Shown: positions 23,449-31,970, counted from the stretch's first letter. The stretch is 47,554 bases of DNA from Acidimicrobiaceae bacterium (GCA_009845995.1 VXYK01000057.1:46566-94119); one strand, 5' to 3'. The notes: generated from the letters alone by a model not told the origin. A program made the numbers and translations.

Positions 23449-24558
23449 ATGTTCACCGCACGGCTCGCTCGGGCACGAGAGAAGATGACTGCCGACGGGG
23501 TGGATGTGCTGCTGTTGTCGGTTGGAGCGGATCTACCGTACTTCTGTGGCTACGAAGCGATGCCGTTGGAACGGATCACAATGCTGGTGGTGCCCCGCGA
23601 CGGCGATGCCACGCTGGTTGTTCCAGGCTTGGAAGCATCACGGGTCAAGCCCCGTCCCGAACTGTTCGCGTTGAGACCGTGGTCCGAGACCGAAGATCCG
23701 ATCGCGCTGATAGCGAAGCTGATGGGACCTGCGTCAACCGCCGCAGTCGGCGACCATATGTGGTCGGGGTTTCTCGTCGACCTGATGTCTGCTCGACCAA
23801 AAACCGAGTTTCGCCGGGCCAGTTCGATAACCAGCGGTATTCGATCGGTGAAAGACGCTGCCGAAATCGAACGTTTGCGAGCTGCAAGCCGTGCAGTAGA
23901 CGTGATAGCGGCACGGTTGCAGCAGGGCGAGATACCGCTCATCGGCAAGACAGAGGCCGAGGTGTCGGCTGAACTCGGTCGCCAGATCATCGCCGAGGGC
24001 CATGATCGGGTGAACTTTGCGATCGTGGCGACCGGACCCAACGCCGCGAGCCCTCACCATGAGGCTGGTTCGCGGGTAATCGCCGAGGGTGAGGCGCTCC
24101 TGTGTGACTTCGGTGGGACGATGATCGGAGATGACGGTGTCGGCTACTGCTCGGACGTGACCCGTTGCGTCTGGGTGGGGTCTAGACCGGATCGCGAGTA
24201 TCTGGAGGCGTACGCGGTTCTGCATGAGGCGCAGGCAGCCGCGGTGAGCGCGGCCAGGGTCGGAACACCCGCTCAAGATGTCGACCGGACATCTCGGGAG
24301 CGGATTGCTGCGGCCGGTTTCGGCAGTTACTTCATCCACCGAACTGGGCACGGGATCGGGGTTGAGGAGCACGAGGACCCCTACATCGTCGAGGGCAACA
24401 CGGAGCCGCTGGTGGCGGGGAACGCCTTCTCGATCGAGCCCGGGATCTACCTGCCGGACCGCTGGGGTATGCGCCTTGAGGACATTGTCGTCGCCACTGA
24501 CGCAGGCCCTGATTCATTGAACCTTGTCGACCATCATCTCGCCGTTGTAGAGGCATGA
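23449..24558 (+). CDS. M24-family Xaa-Pro aminopeptidase
   Basis: About 369 residues from ATG 23449; TTG 23440 is an alternative. The N-terminal creatinase-like domain runs to about 125. The pita-bread catalytic domain has the five metal ligands in order: D in LCDFGGT, D in CSDVTR, H in HRTGHGIGVEEHE, E in SIEPGIYL and E in GMRLEDIVV. These cytosolic enzymes remove N-terminal residues before proline. No Shine-Dalgarno is obvious; TAGCAT at 23434-23439 lies 9 nt upstream. Confidence 0.9.
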   Translation: MFTARLARAREKMTADGVDVLLLSVGADLPYFCGYEAMPLERITMLVVPRDGDATLVVPGLEASRVKPRPELFALRPWSETEDPIALIAKLMGPASTAAVGDHMWSGFLVDLMSARPKTEFRRASSITSGIRSVKDAAEIERLRAASRAVDVIAARLQQGEIPLIGKTEAEVSAELGRQIIAEGHDRVNFAIVATGPNAASPHHEAGSRVIAEGEALLCDFGGTMIGDDGVGYCSDVTRCVWVGSRPDREYLEAYAVLHEAQAAAVSAARVGTPAQDVDRTSRERIAAAGFGSYFIHRTGHGIGVEEHEDPYIVEGNTEPLVAGNAFSIEPGIYLPDRWGMRLEDIVVATDAGPDSLNLVDHHLAVVEA

Positions 24559-24587
24559 CGAGTTGGCCCAGGCTGTAGCTTGACGCG

Positions 24588-25442
24588 GTGATTCGCATTG
24601 ATGCCGCCACGGTTCTGGTGCAATGGGCGGCAGGTGGTTGGGTCTTTTTGTGGGTCACGACTCGGCGTCGTGAGGTAGGACTCGGCTACGGGTGGTTGCA
24701 GCGACTGGTTTTTCTGCTGTTGGCGGCGGGTTCGGTGGCCGTGGCGTTGGCAACCGATGTGGTCTGGACGCGTGATCTGACCACACTCGGTTTCTTGGTG
24801 GTTGGCGGGGTTGCGTTGGTCGTGTCTATAGCTCGCAAATCAGCGGGTGTATCGGGCCAGCGGTCCCTTGTCGAGCGACGCTCCGCACGTGTAGCGGAAA
24901 TGACCGGGATCGATCGTGATGAGCCGCGCTTCGATGACTCGGCACCGGAATTTCCTCCGTTCCTGGATCTGGCGGCAGCAGCGGTCGGCTTGGTCGCGGT
25001 GCTGTTCGCCTCGATCAACGCAGGTGATCCGGTCGCATTGTCGGTTGCCCGCGGCCTGGTCAGTGCGTTGTTCTTGGGTGTCGTGTCTGATGCCATGCTC
25101 CTGGGTCACTGGTATCTCGTGCAGCCGGGTCTGGCGAGAGGTCCGATCCTTGAGCTGGTCAAATGGACGGGCATTGTCTGGGTGCCGGAGACGGTCCTGT
25201 TGCTGTGGCCTACGGGGATGGTGTCGGTGCTCAACGGCACTATCGATGATGCCTACAACGGCTTGCTCGGCTGGTTCTGGGTCGCCTGTGTGGTGACCAC
25301 GATCGCATTGGTCGTTGTCACTCGGGCAGCCCTGAAAGAACGTGCCTATTCCGCGGTGATGGCCGCCACGGGTTTGATGTATCTGGCCATCCTCACAGCC
25401 TTCGGCCAAGATCTCGTAGCCCGGATCCTCCTTAACGCCTGA
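24588..25442 (+). CDS. Multi-pass membrane protein of unknown function
   Basis: A 284-residue protein starting at GTG 24588. Hydrophobic segments are visible near 8-23, 38-55, 63-82, 127-145, 152-172, 190-210, 226-247 and 255-280. A cytosolic-looking Arg/Glu-rich stretch at 85-120 (RSLVERRSARVAEM) splits the first three helices from the rest. A conserved-looking GHWYLVQPGLARGP sits at the end of the fifth helix. I do not recognise the family or see catalytic motifs. It stands between the M24 peptidase and ku on the same strand. Confidence 0.7.
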   Translation: MIRIDAATVLVQWAAGGWVFLWVTTRRREVGLGYGWLQRLVFLLLAAGSVAVALATDVVWTRDLTTLGFLVVGGVALVVSIARKSAGVSGQRSLVERRSARVAEMTGIDRDEPRFDDSAPEFPPFLDLAAAAVGLVAVLFASINAGDPVALSVARGLVSALFLGVVSDAMLLGHWYLVQPGLARGPILELVKWTGIVWVPETVLLLWPTGMVSVLNGTIDDAYNGLLGWFWVACVVTTIALVVVTRAALKERAYSAVMAATGLMYLAILTAFGQDLVARILLNA

Positions 25443-25494
25443 TCGGTCCTACGCGGCTCCGGTGTGCCCGGCGATGGCAGAGCCTGCGCTCAAC

Positions 25495-25500
25495 TACACT
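25495..25500 (+). promoter_or_regulatory. Putative -10 box (TACACT) of ku, leaderless
   Basis: TACACT ends 7 nt before GTG 25508, and no Shine-Dalgarno lies between, so ku is probably read from a leaderless transcript together with the downstream polymerase gene. Confidence 0.45.
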
Positions 25501-25507
25501 CCTAGAC

Positions 25508-26407
25508 GTGCCCAGAGCGATTTGGAGCGGAAGCATCAGCTTCGGACTGGTCAATATTCCGGTGCGTCTGTTCACCGCGGTCAAGCGCAAGACGGTCCGG
25601 TTCAATCAGATCGATTCGTCCACCGGTGCGCGCGTCAGGCAGAAATTGGTTTCCGCGGCTGACGGCGAAGAGGTGCCCAAGGAACGGATCGTGAAGGGCT
25701 ACGCGCTCGATGACGGTGACTATGTGACGGTGTCTGAAGAGGAGATGACCGCGCTCGACCCGGATATGGCACGCACGATCGACATTGATGAATTCATCGA
25801 CCTGTCCGACATTGATCCAATCTTCTACGACAACGCCTACTACCTGGTTCCCGGCGATCAGGCGTCAAAGCCCTACAAGCTCTTGGCGACCGCGATGGAA
25901 GAGGCTCAAAAGGTGGGTATCTGTCACTTTGTGATGCGTTCCAAGCGGTATCTGGCGGCGGTGCGTCCCGTTGAGGGTCGACTGCTGTTGTCGACGATGG
26001 TGTATCACGACGAGATCGTCGACCACGGCGAGATCGACGGCTTCGACGCGCTGGCCGACATTGAGATCGATGAGCGCGAACAGGCGATGGCGCAGCAGCT
26101 GATTGCCACACTCGATTCGACCTTTGATCCGACCCGCCACAGCGACACCTACCGGGAAGCGGTGCTCGAGTTGATCGAGCGGAAGGCAGCGGGAGAACGC
26201 AGCGATGATTTGATGCGGGCTCCAGCGCCGTCTTCTGACAAGGTGATTGACCTGATGGCTGCGCTTGAGGCGTCGGTGAACGAGGCCAAGAAGGCCCGCA
26301 AGCGTCATCCTGCAGCGGGGCTTGAAACCGGCCGTAAAGCGGGGCGTTCGAAAGCCGCAGAGCAGAACGAGTCTGAGCTGTCCGAGCCGTCTGAGCGCAC
26401 GGCGTGA
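25508..26407 (+). CDS. ku: Non-homologous end-joining protein Ku
   Basis: A 299-residue bacterial Ku that forms a ring on DNA double-strand ends. It opens with the family hallmark RAIWSGSISFGLVNIPVRLF, followed by the usual IVKGYALDDGDYV, FYDNAYYLVPG and AVRPVEGRLLLSTMVYHDEI. The C-terminus is a Lys/Arg-rich tail (KKARKRHPAAG), which in bacterial Ku binds DNA and LigD. The polymerase gene follows after 9 bp, forming an NHEJ operon. Confidence 0.96.
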   Translation: MPRAIWSGSISFGLVNIPVRLFTAVKRKTVRFNQIDSSTGARVRQKLVSAADGEEVPKERIVKGYALDDGDYVTVSEEEMTALDPDMARTIDIDEFIDLSDIDPIFYDNAYYLVPGDQASKPYKLLATAMEEAQKVGICHFVMRSKRYLAAVRPVEGRLLLSTMVYHDEIVDHGEIDGFDALADIEIDEREQAMAQQLIATLDSTFDPTRHSDTYREAVLELIERKAAGERSDDLMRAPAPSSDKVIDLMAALEASVNEAKKARKRHPAAGLETGRKAGRSKAAEQNESELSEPSERTA

Positions 26408-26416
26408 TCTCTGCCG

Positions 26417-27325
26417 ATGGCTGAGGCGGAACGGGTCGAAGTAACAGTCGACGGCCGACGGTTGTCGGTCAGCAACCTCGACAAGGTGCTATATCCGCTG
26501 GTTGGGTTTACGAAGGCCCAGGTGATCGACTACTACGTCCGCGTCGCGCCGACGTTGTTGCCCCATATCACCGATCGCGGAATAACTCTGCGCCGATGGC
26601 CTGACGGGGTAACCAGCGATTCCTTTTTTGAGAAGCGCTGCCCCTCTCATCGGCCTGGTTGGGTCGGTACGTGTGTAGGTCCGGGTGACCGTCGAGGCGG
26701 CATTGACTATTGCCGATTGGACTCAGTTGCGGCGATGGCCTGGACCGCGAACTTGGCGGCGCTTGAGATTCATTCGCCGATGGCCCGTTGCGGCGAAATC
26801 GATTCACCATCGATGGTCGTGTTCGATCTGGATCCCGGTGATCCGGCGACGATAATCGAGTGCTGCCAAGTGGCTATGGCAATCCGGGCCGTATTGGAGA
26901 GCGTTGGTTTGGAATCGTGCGCCAAGACCTCCGGCAACAAGGGTATGCAACTGTACGTGCCGCTCAATTCGCCGCACACGCATACCGACGCTTCTGATTT
27001 TGCTCTGGCTGTAGCGCAGTTGCTTGAACAGAACTCCCCAGAGTTGGTGTTGTCCAACATGAACCGCAAACGCCGCGCCAACAAGATCTTTGTTGACTGG
27101 AGCCAGAACTCACGCCACAAAACGACGATTGCTCCCTATTCGCTGCGTGGCAGAGACCGACCGACCGTGTCGACTCCGTTGAGCTGGGATGAGGTTGCCG
27201 ACGGCGCCGATGGTGAACCTCTCGTGTTCGAGGCCGGCGAGGTGCTCGATCGAATCGCCGAGTTCGGGGATCTGTTCGCCGACACCCTCACGGTGCAACA
27301 ACAACTGCCCACCACCGGCGCATGA
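26417..27325 (+). CDS. LigD-type NHEJ polymerase (primase-polymerase domain) without ligase
   Basis: A 302-residue archaeo-eukaryotic primase-like polymerase domain, like the PolDom of LigD. The catalytic acidic pair is in FDLDPGD, followed by KTSGNKGMQLYVPL and IFVDWSQNSRHKTTIAPYSLRG. It can add ribonucleotides or fill gaps at broken ends during NHEJ. There is no ATP-dependent ligase or phosphoesterase domain, so the ligase must be a separate gene outside this window. It follows ku by 9 bp. Confidence 0.92.
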   Translation: MAEAERVEVTVDGRRLSVSNLDKVLYPLVGFTKAQVIDYYVRVAPTLLPHITDRGITLRRWPDGVTSDSFFEKRCPSHRPGWVGTCVGPGDRRGGIDYCRLDSVAAMAWTANLAALEIHSPMARCGEIDSPSMVVFDLDPGDPATIIECCQVAMAIRAVLESVGLESCAKTSGNKGMQLYVPLNSPHTHTDASDFALAVAQLLEQNSPELVLSNMNRKRRANKIFVDWSQNSRHKTTIAPYSLRGRDRPTVSTPLSWDEVADGADGEPLVFEAGEVLDRIAEFGDLFADTLTVQQQLPTTGA

Positions 27326-27337
27326 CAATGAACCTGC

Positions 27338-27413
27338 TGGTACACCCCCTGGGACTCGAACCCAGAACCTGCGGATTAAGAGTCCGTTGCTCTACCAATT
27401 GAGCTAGAGGTGC
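27338..27413 (-). tRNA. tRNA-Lys (anticodon CTT)
   Basis: The - strand reads GCACCTCTAGCTCAATTGGT at the 5' end, with anticodon loop CTCTTAA on a CGGA/TCCG stem, T-loop GGTTCGAGTCC, and an acceptor pairing GCACCTC with GGGGTGT. The discriminator is A, and CCA is encoded at 27338-27340. Confidence 0.95.
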
Positions 27414-27439
27414 GCGAATCAACCGAAGGCGATTCTACG

Positions 27440-27514
27440 GGTGAACGAGGGGACTCGAACCCCCGACCTCCTGGACCACAACCAGGCGCTCTAACCAACT
27501 GAGCTACGCCCACC
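27440..27514 (-). tRNA. tRNA-His (anticodon GTG)
   Basis: The - strand has acceptor GTGGGCG pairing with CGTTCAC, an extra 5' G opposite discriminator C as expected for tRNA-His, D-arm TAGCTCAGTTGGTTAGAGC, anticodon loop TTGTGGT on a CCTGG/CCAGG stem, and T-loop GGTTCGAGTCC. CCA is not encoded. It lies 26 bp from tRNA-Lys and is probably cotranscribed with it. Confidence 0.95.
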
Positions 27515-27598
27515 ATGTTGCCCCGTTCTGGGCGCTAACCCGGATCGGAGTCAGGCAATGAGTGTACCGAGTAACGGCACTCGGCGTACGATTATTCT

Positions 27599-27672
27599 GC
27601 CTCCGTAGCTCAACTGGATAGAGCAGCGAGCTTCTACCTCGCAGGTTGCAGGTTCGAGTCCTGTCGGAGGTG
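27599..27672 (+). tRNA. tRNA-Arg (anticodon TCT)
   Basis: Acceptor GCCTCCG pairs with CGGAGGT, D-arm TAGCTCAACTGGATAGAGC, anticodon loop CTTCTAC on a GCGAG/CTCGC stem, T-loop GGTTCGAGTCC, discriminator G, no encoded CCA. It is divergent from the Lys/His pair. The dispersed repeats start 12 bp downstream. Confidence 0.95.
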
Positions 27673-27684
27673 CGTTGCGGTGTT

Positions 27685-27743
27685 TGTTGCCGGGCGTGGC
27701 CGGAGCCGTGCGGTGTTTGTTGCCGGGCGTAGCCGGAGCCGCG
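27685..27743. repeat. Two more copies of the GC-rich dispersed repeat
   Basis: Copies lie at 27685-27710 (two substitutions) and 27718-27743 (exact over the 26-nt unit), head to tail, directly after tRNA-Arg. They match the cluster at 1-151. The antisense frame encodes an Ala/Pro/Gly-rich string that looks like a gene but follows the repeat. Confidence 0.8.
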
Positions 27744-27757
27744 CTCCGCGGGGAGTG

Positions 27758-27773
27758 TGACTCTGTAGAGTCA
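27758..27773 (+). promoter_or_regulatory. 16-bp palindrome covering a -10-like box
   Basis: TGACTCTGTAGAGTCA is a perfect inverted repeat (7-bp arms, 2-bp centre) ending 4 bp before ATG 27778. Its right half contains TAGAGT (27766-27771), spaced 6 nt from the start codon as in the other leaderless-type promoters here. A dimeric repressor bound here would block the promoter. Confidence 0.5.
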
Positions 27774-27777
27774 GCGG

Positions 27778-28158
27778 ATGCCAAATCACAGATTAGATGT
27801 CAGCTACGTTGAACTTCCTGCACCGCAGATGGAGCAGACCAAGCAGTTCTACAACCGGGTATTCGGCTGGGAATGGACGGACTACGGGCCGGTGTACGTG
27901 GCCTACGAAGGAGGTGCTGTCGAGGTCGGACTCAACGGCGCGGGGAAAGCCGCCCCGGCCCACGCGCCGGGAGCGGAAGACCCGATCGGTCCGTTTGTGC
28001 TGATCAGCTGCGAGGACATCGAAGCCAAGCAAGCTGAAGTGGTCGCCGCGGGAGGGGAGATCATCTCAGCGATCTACCCCTACCCGGGGGGACGGCGACT
28101 CCACTTCCTGGACCCGAGCGGCAACATCTTGGGTGTCTACCAGTCAGACCCGCTGTAG
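27778..28158 (+). CDS. VOC-family (glyoxalase-like) protein
   Basis: A 126-residue vicinal-oxygen-chelate protein. It has the two beta-alpha-beta halves typical of the fold, starting VSYVELPAPQMEQTKQFYNR with FGWEWTDYG and ending HFLDPSGNILGVYQ. Metal ligands could include the E of VELP and the H of LHFLDP. The family covers glyoxalases, dioxygenases and resistance proteins, and nothing here fixes the substrate. Context does not help: tRNAs on one side and a convergent ABC operon on the other. Confidence 0.85.
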   Translation: MPNHRLDVSYVELPAPQMEQTKQFYNRVFGWEWTDYGPVYVAYEGGAVEVGLNGAGKAAPAHAPGAEDPIGPFVLISCEDIEAKQAEVVAAGGEIISAIYPYPGGRRLHFLDPSGNILGVYQSDPL

Positions 28159-28185
28159 CAGATCAAGTGCAGGCGGGCGCGTGCG

Positions 28186-29343
28186 CTACTCGCCGCCTTC
28201 CAGAAGCTCAACGACAATGCGTTCGAAGCCGGAACCGACAACGTCGACGCCTTGATCGCGTAGGTTCGCCAGCGCCTCTTCGGCAATGTCAGTGCGATAG
28301 GCACCGTCGTCTGGAGCCGCAGCGAGAATGCCCTCGCTGGTGGCTACGTCGACCGTTTGGGCCCACAAGTCCGGATCCATCACGCCCGCACCGAGCGGGG
28401 AAGGCCAAATCAAAGAGCTGATCTCGTTGAGCTGCCATGCCTGATGTGATTGACCCAAAGTGGGCACGTTGTTGAGCACGATTTCGACGCATGCATCGGA
28501 ATTGTCTCGGCAATGTGCCCAGCCGCGAATCGAAGCCTCCACGAACCGCACCGCCACATCGCGGTAGTCGGCATCGCTCTCCAACCGATCAGCATCGGCC
28601 CACAAGGCGTCTTGGAGCATTGCTGTACCTTCATCGTTCCAGTCGATGATGTTGAGATCCTCGGGCTGATAGAGCTCGCCCGTCGCGGGGTTGATCGTCT
28701 CCAGAACCTGGGCGTATTCGTTGTAGATCATGGCTTGCGCAGCGTCGATGTCGCCGCTGATGAGCGCCAGCATGTCGAAGTTCTGCTGAACGAGCGTCAC
28801 ATCAGATTGCGGATCAAGTCCGTTCTTGCGGAGCCCGGCCAGCAACTCGAACTCATTGCCGAATCCCCAGTTGCCTACCGTTCTTCCTGCCAGGTCGCTC
28901 ACCGAGTTGATCCCCGAATCCGCAAAGGACACTTGCAAGGTGGCACTTCGCTGGAATACCTGAGCAATGTTGGTGATGTTGGCGCCTTCTTCGCGTGGCA
29001 CCAAACCTCGTGGCACCCACGAGACGGCAAAGTCAGCGGCGCCGGAATCCAGTACTGAGGCCGGAACGATGTCGACTCCTCCTTCGAGAATCGTGACATC
29101 AAGCCCGACGTCGTTGTAGAAACCGAGATCACGGGCCGCGTAATATCCCGCGAACTGAGCCTGTGTGAACCATTGCAACTGCAATGTGACCGGTGTCAAT
29201 TCGGCCGGTTCGGGTTCGGGTTCGGTTGCGTCATCGCCATCAGTAGCTTCGGGCGCGGGTTCTGGATCTGGTTCAGCTTCGTCGTCGTCGCCACAAGCTG
29301 CCGCAAGCAGGCTCAAAGCCAATAGCGGCACCAAAATCCGCAT
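28186..29343 (-). CDS. NMT1/THI5-like ABC transporter substrate-binding lipoprotein
   Basis: About 385 residues from ATG 29343. It has a lipoprotein signal (LLALSLLAAACGDDD), an Asp/Glu/Pro-rich linker and an NMT1-type binding domain: VTLQLQWFTQAQFAGYYAA, GLDVTILEGGVDIVP and VGNWGFGNEFELLAGLRKNG. Relatives bind thiamine or flavin precursors, pyrimidines and similar heterocycles. It is the last gene of the - strand operon that also encodes dihydropyrimidinase and ureidopropionase-like enzymes, so a pyrimidine, hydantoin or related ureide ligand is the best inference. A longer frame from 29472 adds a non-signal N-terminus and is rejected. Confidence 0.9.
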   Translation of the reverse strand: MRILVPLLALSLLAAACGDDDEAEPDPEPAPEATDGDDATEPEPEPAELTPVTLQLQWFTQAQFAGYYAARDLGFYNDVGLDVTILEGGVDIVPASVLDSGAADFAVSWVPRGLVPREEGANITNIAQVFQRSATLQVSFADSGINSVSDLAGRTVGNWGFGNEFELLAGLRKNGLDPQSDVTLVQQNFDMLALISGDIDAAQAMIYNEYAQVLETINPATGELYQPEDLNIIDWNDEGTAMLQDALWADADRLESDADYRDVAVRFVEASIRGWAHCRDNSDACVEIVLNNVPTLGQSHQAWQLNEISSLIWPSPLGAGVMDPDLWAQTVDVATSEGILAAAPDDGAYRTDIAEEALANLRDQGVDVVGSGFERIVVELLEGGE

Positions 29344-29455
29344 CAATTTCTGACGTACCTTCTTAAGTTCCCTCCAAAAAATAGGTACACAATGAAGATT
29401 CCTTGAAGACTCAGCCATGACGACGCGGCTGACGCGAAGATCGTGAACAGGATCT

Positions 29456-30244
29456 CTAGGTTCTTCTGCCAAGAAAATACCACGGCATCACAAGTCGCTC
29501 CAGCAAAACAGCCAGACCGTAGAGCGCGATGCCCAAAAGCGAGCCGGCCAGAACTGCAGCCCAAGCATCGGCGTAGCGGGTCAACCCAGCGGAATTGGTG
29601 ATGATGTTCCCCAGAGCGTCTTGGCGTCCACCGAAATACTCGGCGACGATTGCGGCGATGACCGCCAAAGAAGTTCCCAGCTTCAGAGCCGTGAAGAAGT
29701 ACGGCATGGCGTTGGGGATACGCACCTCCCGGATGATCCGCCATTTCGGAGCACCGTAGGATTCCATCAACTCGACCTGGCTGGGTTCCACCTCGACGAG
29801 TCCGCGCGATGTATTGATGAAGATCGGGAAAAAGACGAGGGCGACAACAACGGCTTGGTTTGATCGAGGGGACAACAGCCCGAACCAAGCGTTGAATATC
29901 GGTGCCAGCGCGACGATCGGCACGGCGTTCACCGCGACGGCCAAGGGTGTGAGCGTCTCGTTGGCGGTCCGAAATGCTGTTACCAGCAAAGCCGCGGCGA
30001 CGCCGAACAGGACACCTGCCAACAAACCGCTGACGACAATGAACCCGGTGACCCTGGTCGCCGTCTGAATCGCCGCTGAATTCTCGATAACTGCGTCGGC
30101 TATCTTGGAAGGTGCAGGAAGAACAAAGCCATCGGGTTGGGTCAGTCTCAAGAGCAGCTCCCAGCCACCGAACCCGATGGCCGCGGCCAATATGGGGGGC
30201 AATAACTGGCGCAACCGGTTCAGTGCTTCCACTCCGGCTTTCAT
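29456..30244 (-). CDS. ABC transporter permease 1
   Basis: A 262-residue permease of the nitrate/taurine/pyrimidine-precursor type, with about six membrane segments. The EAA loop reads ELMESYGAPKWRIIREVRIP and contacts the ATPase. Its start overlaps the ATPase stop by 4 bp. A second permease at 31047-31970 is present, so the transporter is probably a heterodimer. It lies 112 bp upstream of the binding-protein gene. Confidence 0.92.
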   Translation of the reverse strand: MKAGVEALNRLRQLLPPILAAAIGFGGWELLLRLTQPDGFVLPAPSKIADAVIENSAAIQTATRVTGFIVVSGLLAGVLFGVAAALLVTAFRTANETLTPLAVAVNAVPIVALAPIFNAWFGLLSPRSNQAVVVALVFFPIFINTSRGLVEVEPSQVELMESYGAPKWRIIREVRIPNAMPYFFTALKLGTSLAVIAAIVAEYFGGRQDALGNIITNSAGLTRYADAWAAVLAGSLLGIALYGLAVLLERLVMPWYFLGRRT

Positions 30245-31050
30245 TGCGATTCGCCTGCTCGAAGAACTCTGCGCACCGCGCTCACGTTGGCGAAGAACTG
30301 CGGTGTGTCACGGGCAGTGTCGTCCCGCGTGCCCAAATCGTTGTCGATCACCGCGGCGATTCGTCCAGGCCTAGGCGACATCACCACGACTTTGGTTGAC
30401 AGAAAAACGGCTTCAGAGATGGAATGAGTCACGAAGATCACCGTGGTTTCGGTCTCCGACCAGATTCGCAACAGCTCATTTTGCATGTGCTCGCGAGTCA
30501 TTTCGTCGAGCGCGCCGAACGGCTCGTCCATCAGCAACAAAGCGGGCTTGAAGGACATGGCTCGGGCGATAGCCACCCTCTGCGCCATTCCCCCTGACAG
30601 CTCGAGCGGGTGGTGATGGGCGAAGTCGACGAGCTTCACCAATTCCAGCATCTCCGCAGAGCGGCGCCGTCGGTCCGCCGCTTTCCAGCCCATCAACTCC
30701 AGAGGAAGTTCGATGTTGCGAGAGACATCACGCCAATCGAACAGCCCCGCCTTCTGGAATACCATCGAATAGTCCCGGTCAAGCCGAGCTTGATCGGCAG
30801 TTTTTCCATTGACGAGGACGGTCCCCGAGGTGCTGTCGACGAGCGCGGCGACCAGGCGCAACAAGGTGCTTTTGCCACATCCCGACGGGCCGATGAGGGT
30901 CACGAAATCGCCGGCATCAACGTTCAGGTCGATGTTGTCCAGGGCCAGCACTTCGTTGGTTCCCCCAGGATTGAACACCTTGGTCACTCCGCTGATTTCC
31001 ACTGCGGATGCCGGGCGAATCTCAACTGCGGGCGTTGGGTCAGCGGTCAC
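30241..31050 (-). CDS. ABC transporter ATPase
   Basis: A 269-residue importer ATPase (SsuB/TauB type) from GTG 31050, which overlaps the stop of permease 2 as GTGA. A longer frame from 31107 lies inside the permease gene. Visible motifs are Walker A LIGPSGCGKSTL, Q-loop MVFQKAGLFDW, signature LSGGMAQRVAIARA, Walker B LLLMDEPFGALD and H-loop VTHSISEAV. It energises uptake by the two permeases. Confidence 0.94.
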   Translation of the reverse strand: MTADPTPAVEIRPASAVEISGVTKVFNPGGTNEVLALDNIDLNVDAGDFVTLIGPSGCGKSTLLRLVAALVDSTSGTVLVNGKTADQARLDRDYSMVFQKAGLFDWRDVSRNIELPLELMGWKAADRRRRSAEMLELVKLVDFAHHHPLELSGGMAQRVAIARAMSFKPALLLMDEPFGALDEMTREHMQNELLRIWSETETTVIFVTHSISEAVFLSTKVVVMSPRPGRIAAVIDNDLGTRDDTARDTPQFFANVSAVRRVLRAGESQ

Positions 31051-31970
31051 AGAATTGCCTCCGTTCCTTTTCGGCGAACCAACGAATATTCGAGCAATGA
31101 GATGCACAAGAAGACGAATATTCCCAGAGCTGCCGCACCCAGCACCGCTACGTACAGGCGCTCTGGTCCCGTCGTGTAGCGCTGAGCTTCCAGCAGGATT
31201 CGGCGGCCCAGGCCGCCGGTCACGCCGGCCGATATTTCTCCCACGATCGCACCCACCACGCTTGCTGTCGCAGCGATCTTGAACGCCGAGAACAGATAGG
31301 GCAGAGACGCCGGAAGCCGCAGGCGCCAGAGGGTCTGCCCCCTGCGGGCCGCGTAGGAATCCATGAGCTCAAGAGCCTCTGACGAAGGAGAGTGCAGCCC
31401 TCGAAGACCATTGATCGCTACCGGGAAGAAGGTGAGATATGTGGCGATGAGCGACACGGACATCCAGTCGTGCCATTCCCAGGGCAAGAAATCCATGTTC
31501 TTGCGTCCCCAGATCACCACGATTGGGGCGATGGCGATCAATGGGATGGTCTGACTGGCGATCACATGCGGTACAAGCGCACGCTCCAGCAACTGTGATG
31601 AAGACAAGACGATGGCGATGGTCAAGCCGACGATCACGCCGACTGAAAACCCAACAGCCGCCTCACGCAGCGTGATAGCGGCCTCACGCAGAACTATCGA
31701 CCCGAAGGCTTCGTTGAGTCCTCGTGGCTCCGCGAAGACGCCCGCGATGATCTCGAATACCGAGGGCATCGTCAGGTCGTCTGTGCGCGGCAGGATGGAA
31801 CCGACAACAGGCCAGTCGGTCTGGGCGTCGTCAATCGACTGCCCAAAACCCTTGTATGCGGAATACCCCGCCATCAGCAGAACGACGAAGAGGCTGAACA
31901 CGATCACCTGGCGGAGAGATCCCCGCAGTCGTTTCAAGCCCATTGCGCCTTTTCTCGCCGTTTCAGCCAT
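31047..31970 (-). CDS. ABC transporter permease 2
   Basis: A 307-residue permease with an N-terminal helix (VIVFSLFVVLLMAGYSAY), an extracytoplasmic stretch with TDWPVVGSILP, and a BPD_transp_1 core. The EAA loop is ALELMDSYAARRGQTLWRLRLPASLPY. ATG 31970 overlaps the luciferase-like gene by 8 bp, so transport and catabolic genes are one operon. Confidence 0.92.
   Translation of the reverse strand: MAETARKGAMGLKRLRGSLRQVIVFSLFVVLLMAGYSAYKGFGQSIDDAQTDWPVVGSILPRTDDLTMPSVFEIIAGVFAEPRGLNEAFGSIVLREAAITLREAAVGFSVGVIVGLTIAIVLSSSQLLERALVPHVIASQTIPLIAIAPIVVIWGRKNMDFLPWEWHDWMSVSLIATYLTFFPVAINGLRGLHSPSSEALELMDSYAARRGQTLWRLRLPASLPYLFSAFKIAATASVVGAIVGEISAGVTGGLGRRILLEAQRYTTGPERLYVAVLGAAALGIFVFLCISLLEYSLVRRKGTEAIL

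Noticed and set aside
27551..27784. A 77-codon - strand frame rich in Ala, Pro and Gly
   Set aside because: It is made of the dispersed repeats and antisense tRNA-Arg.
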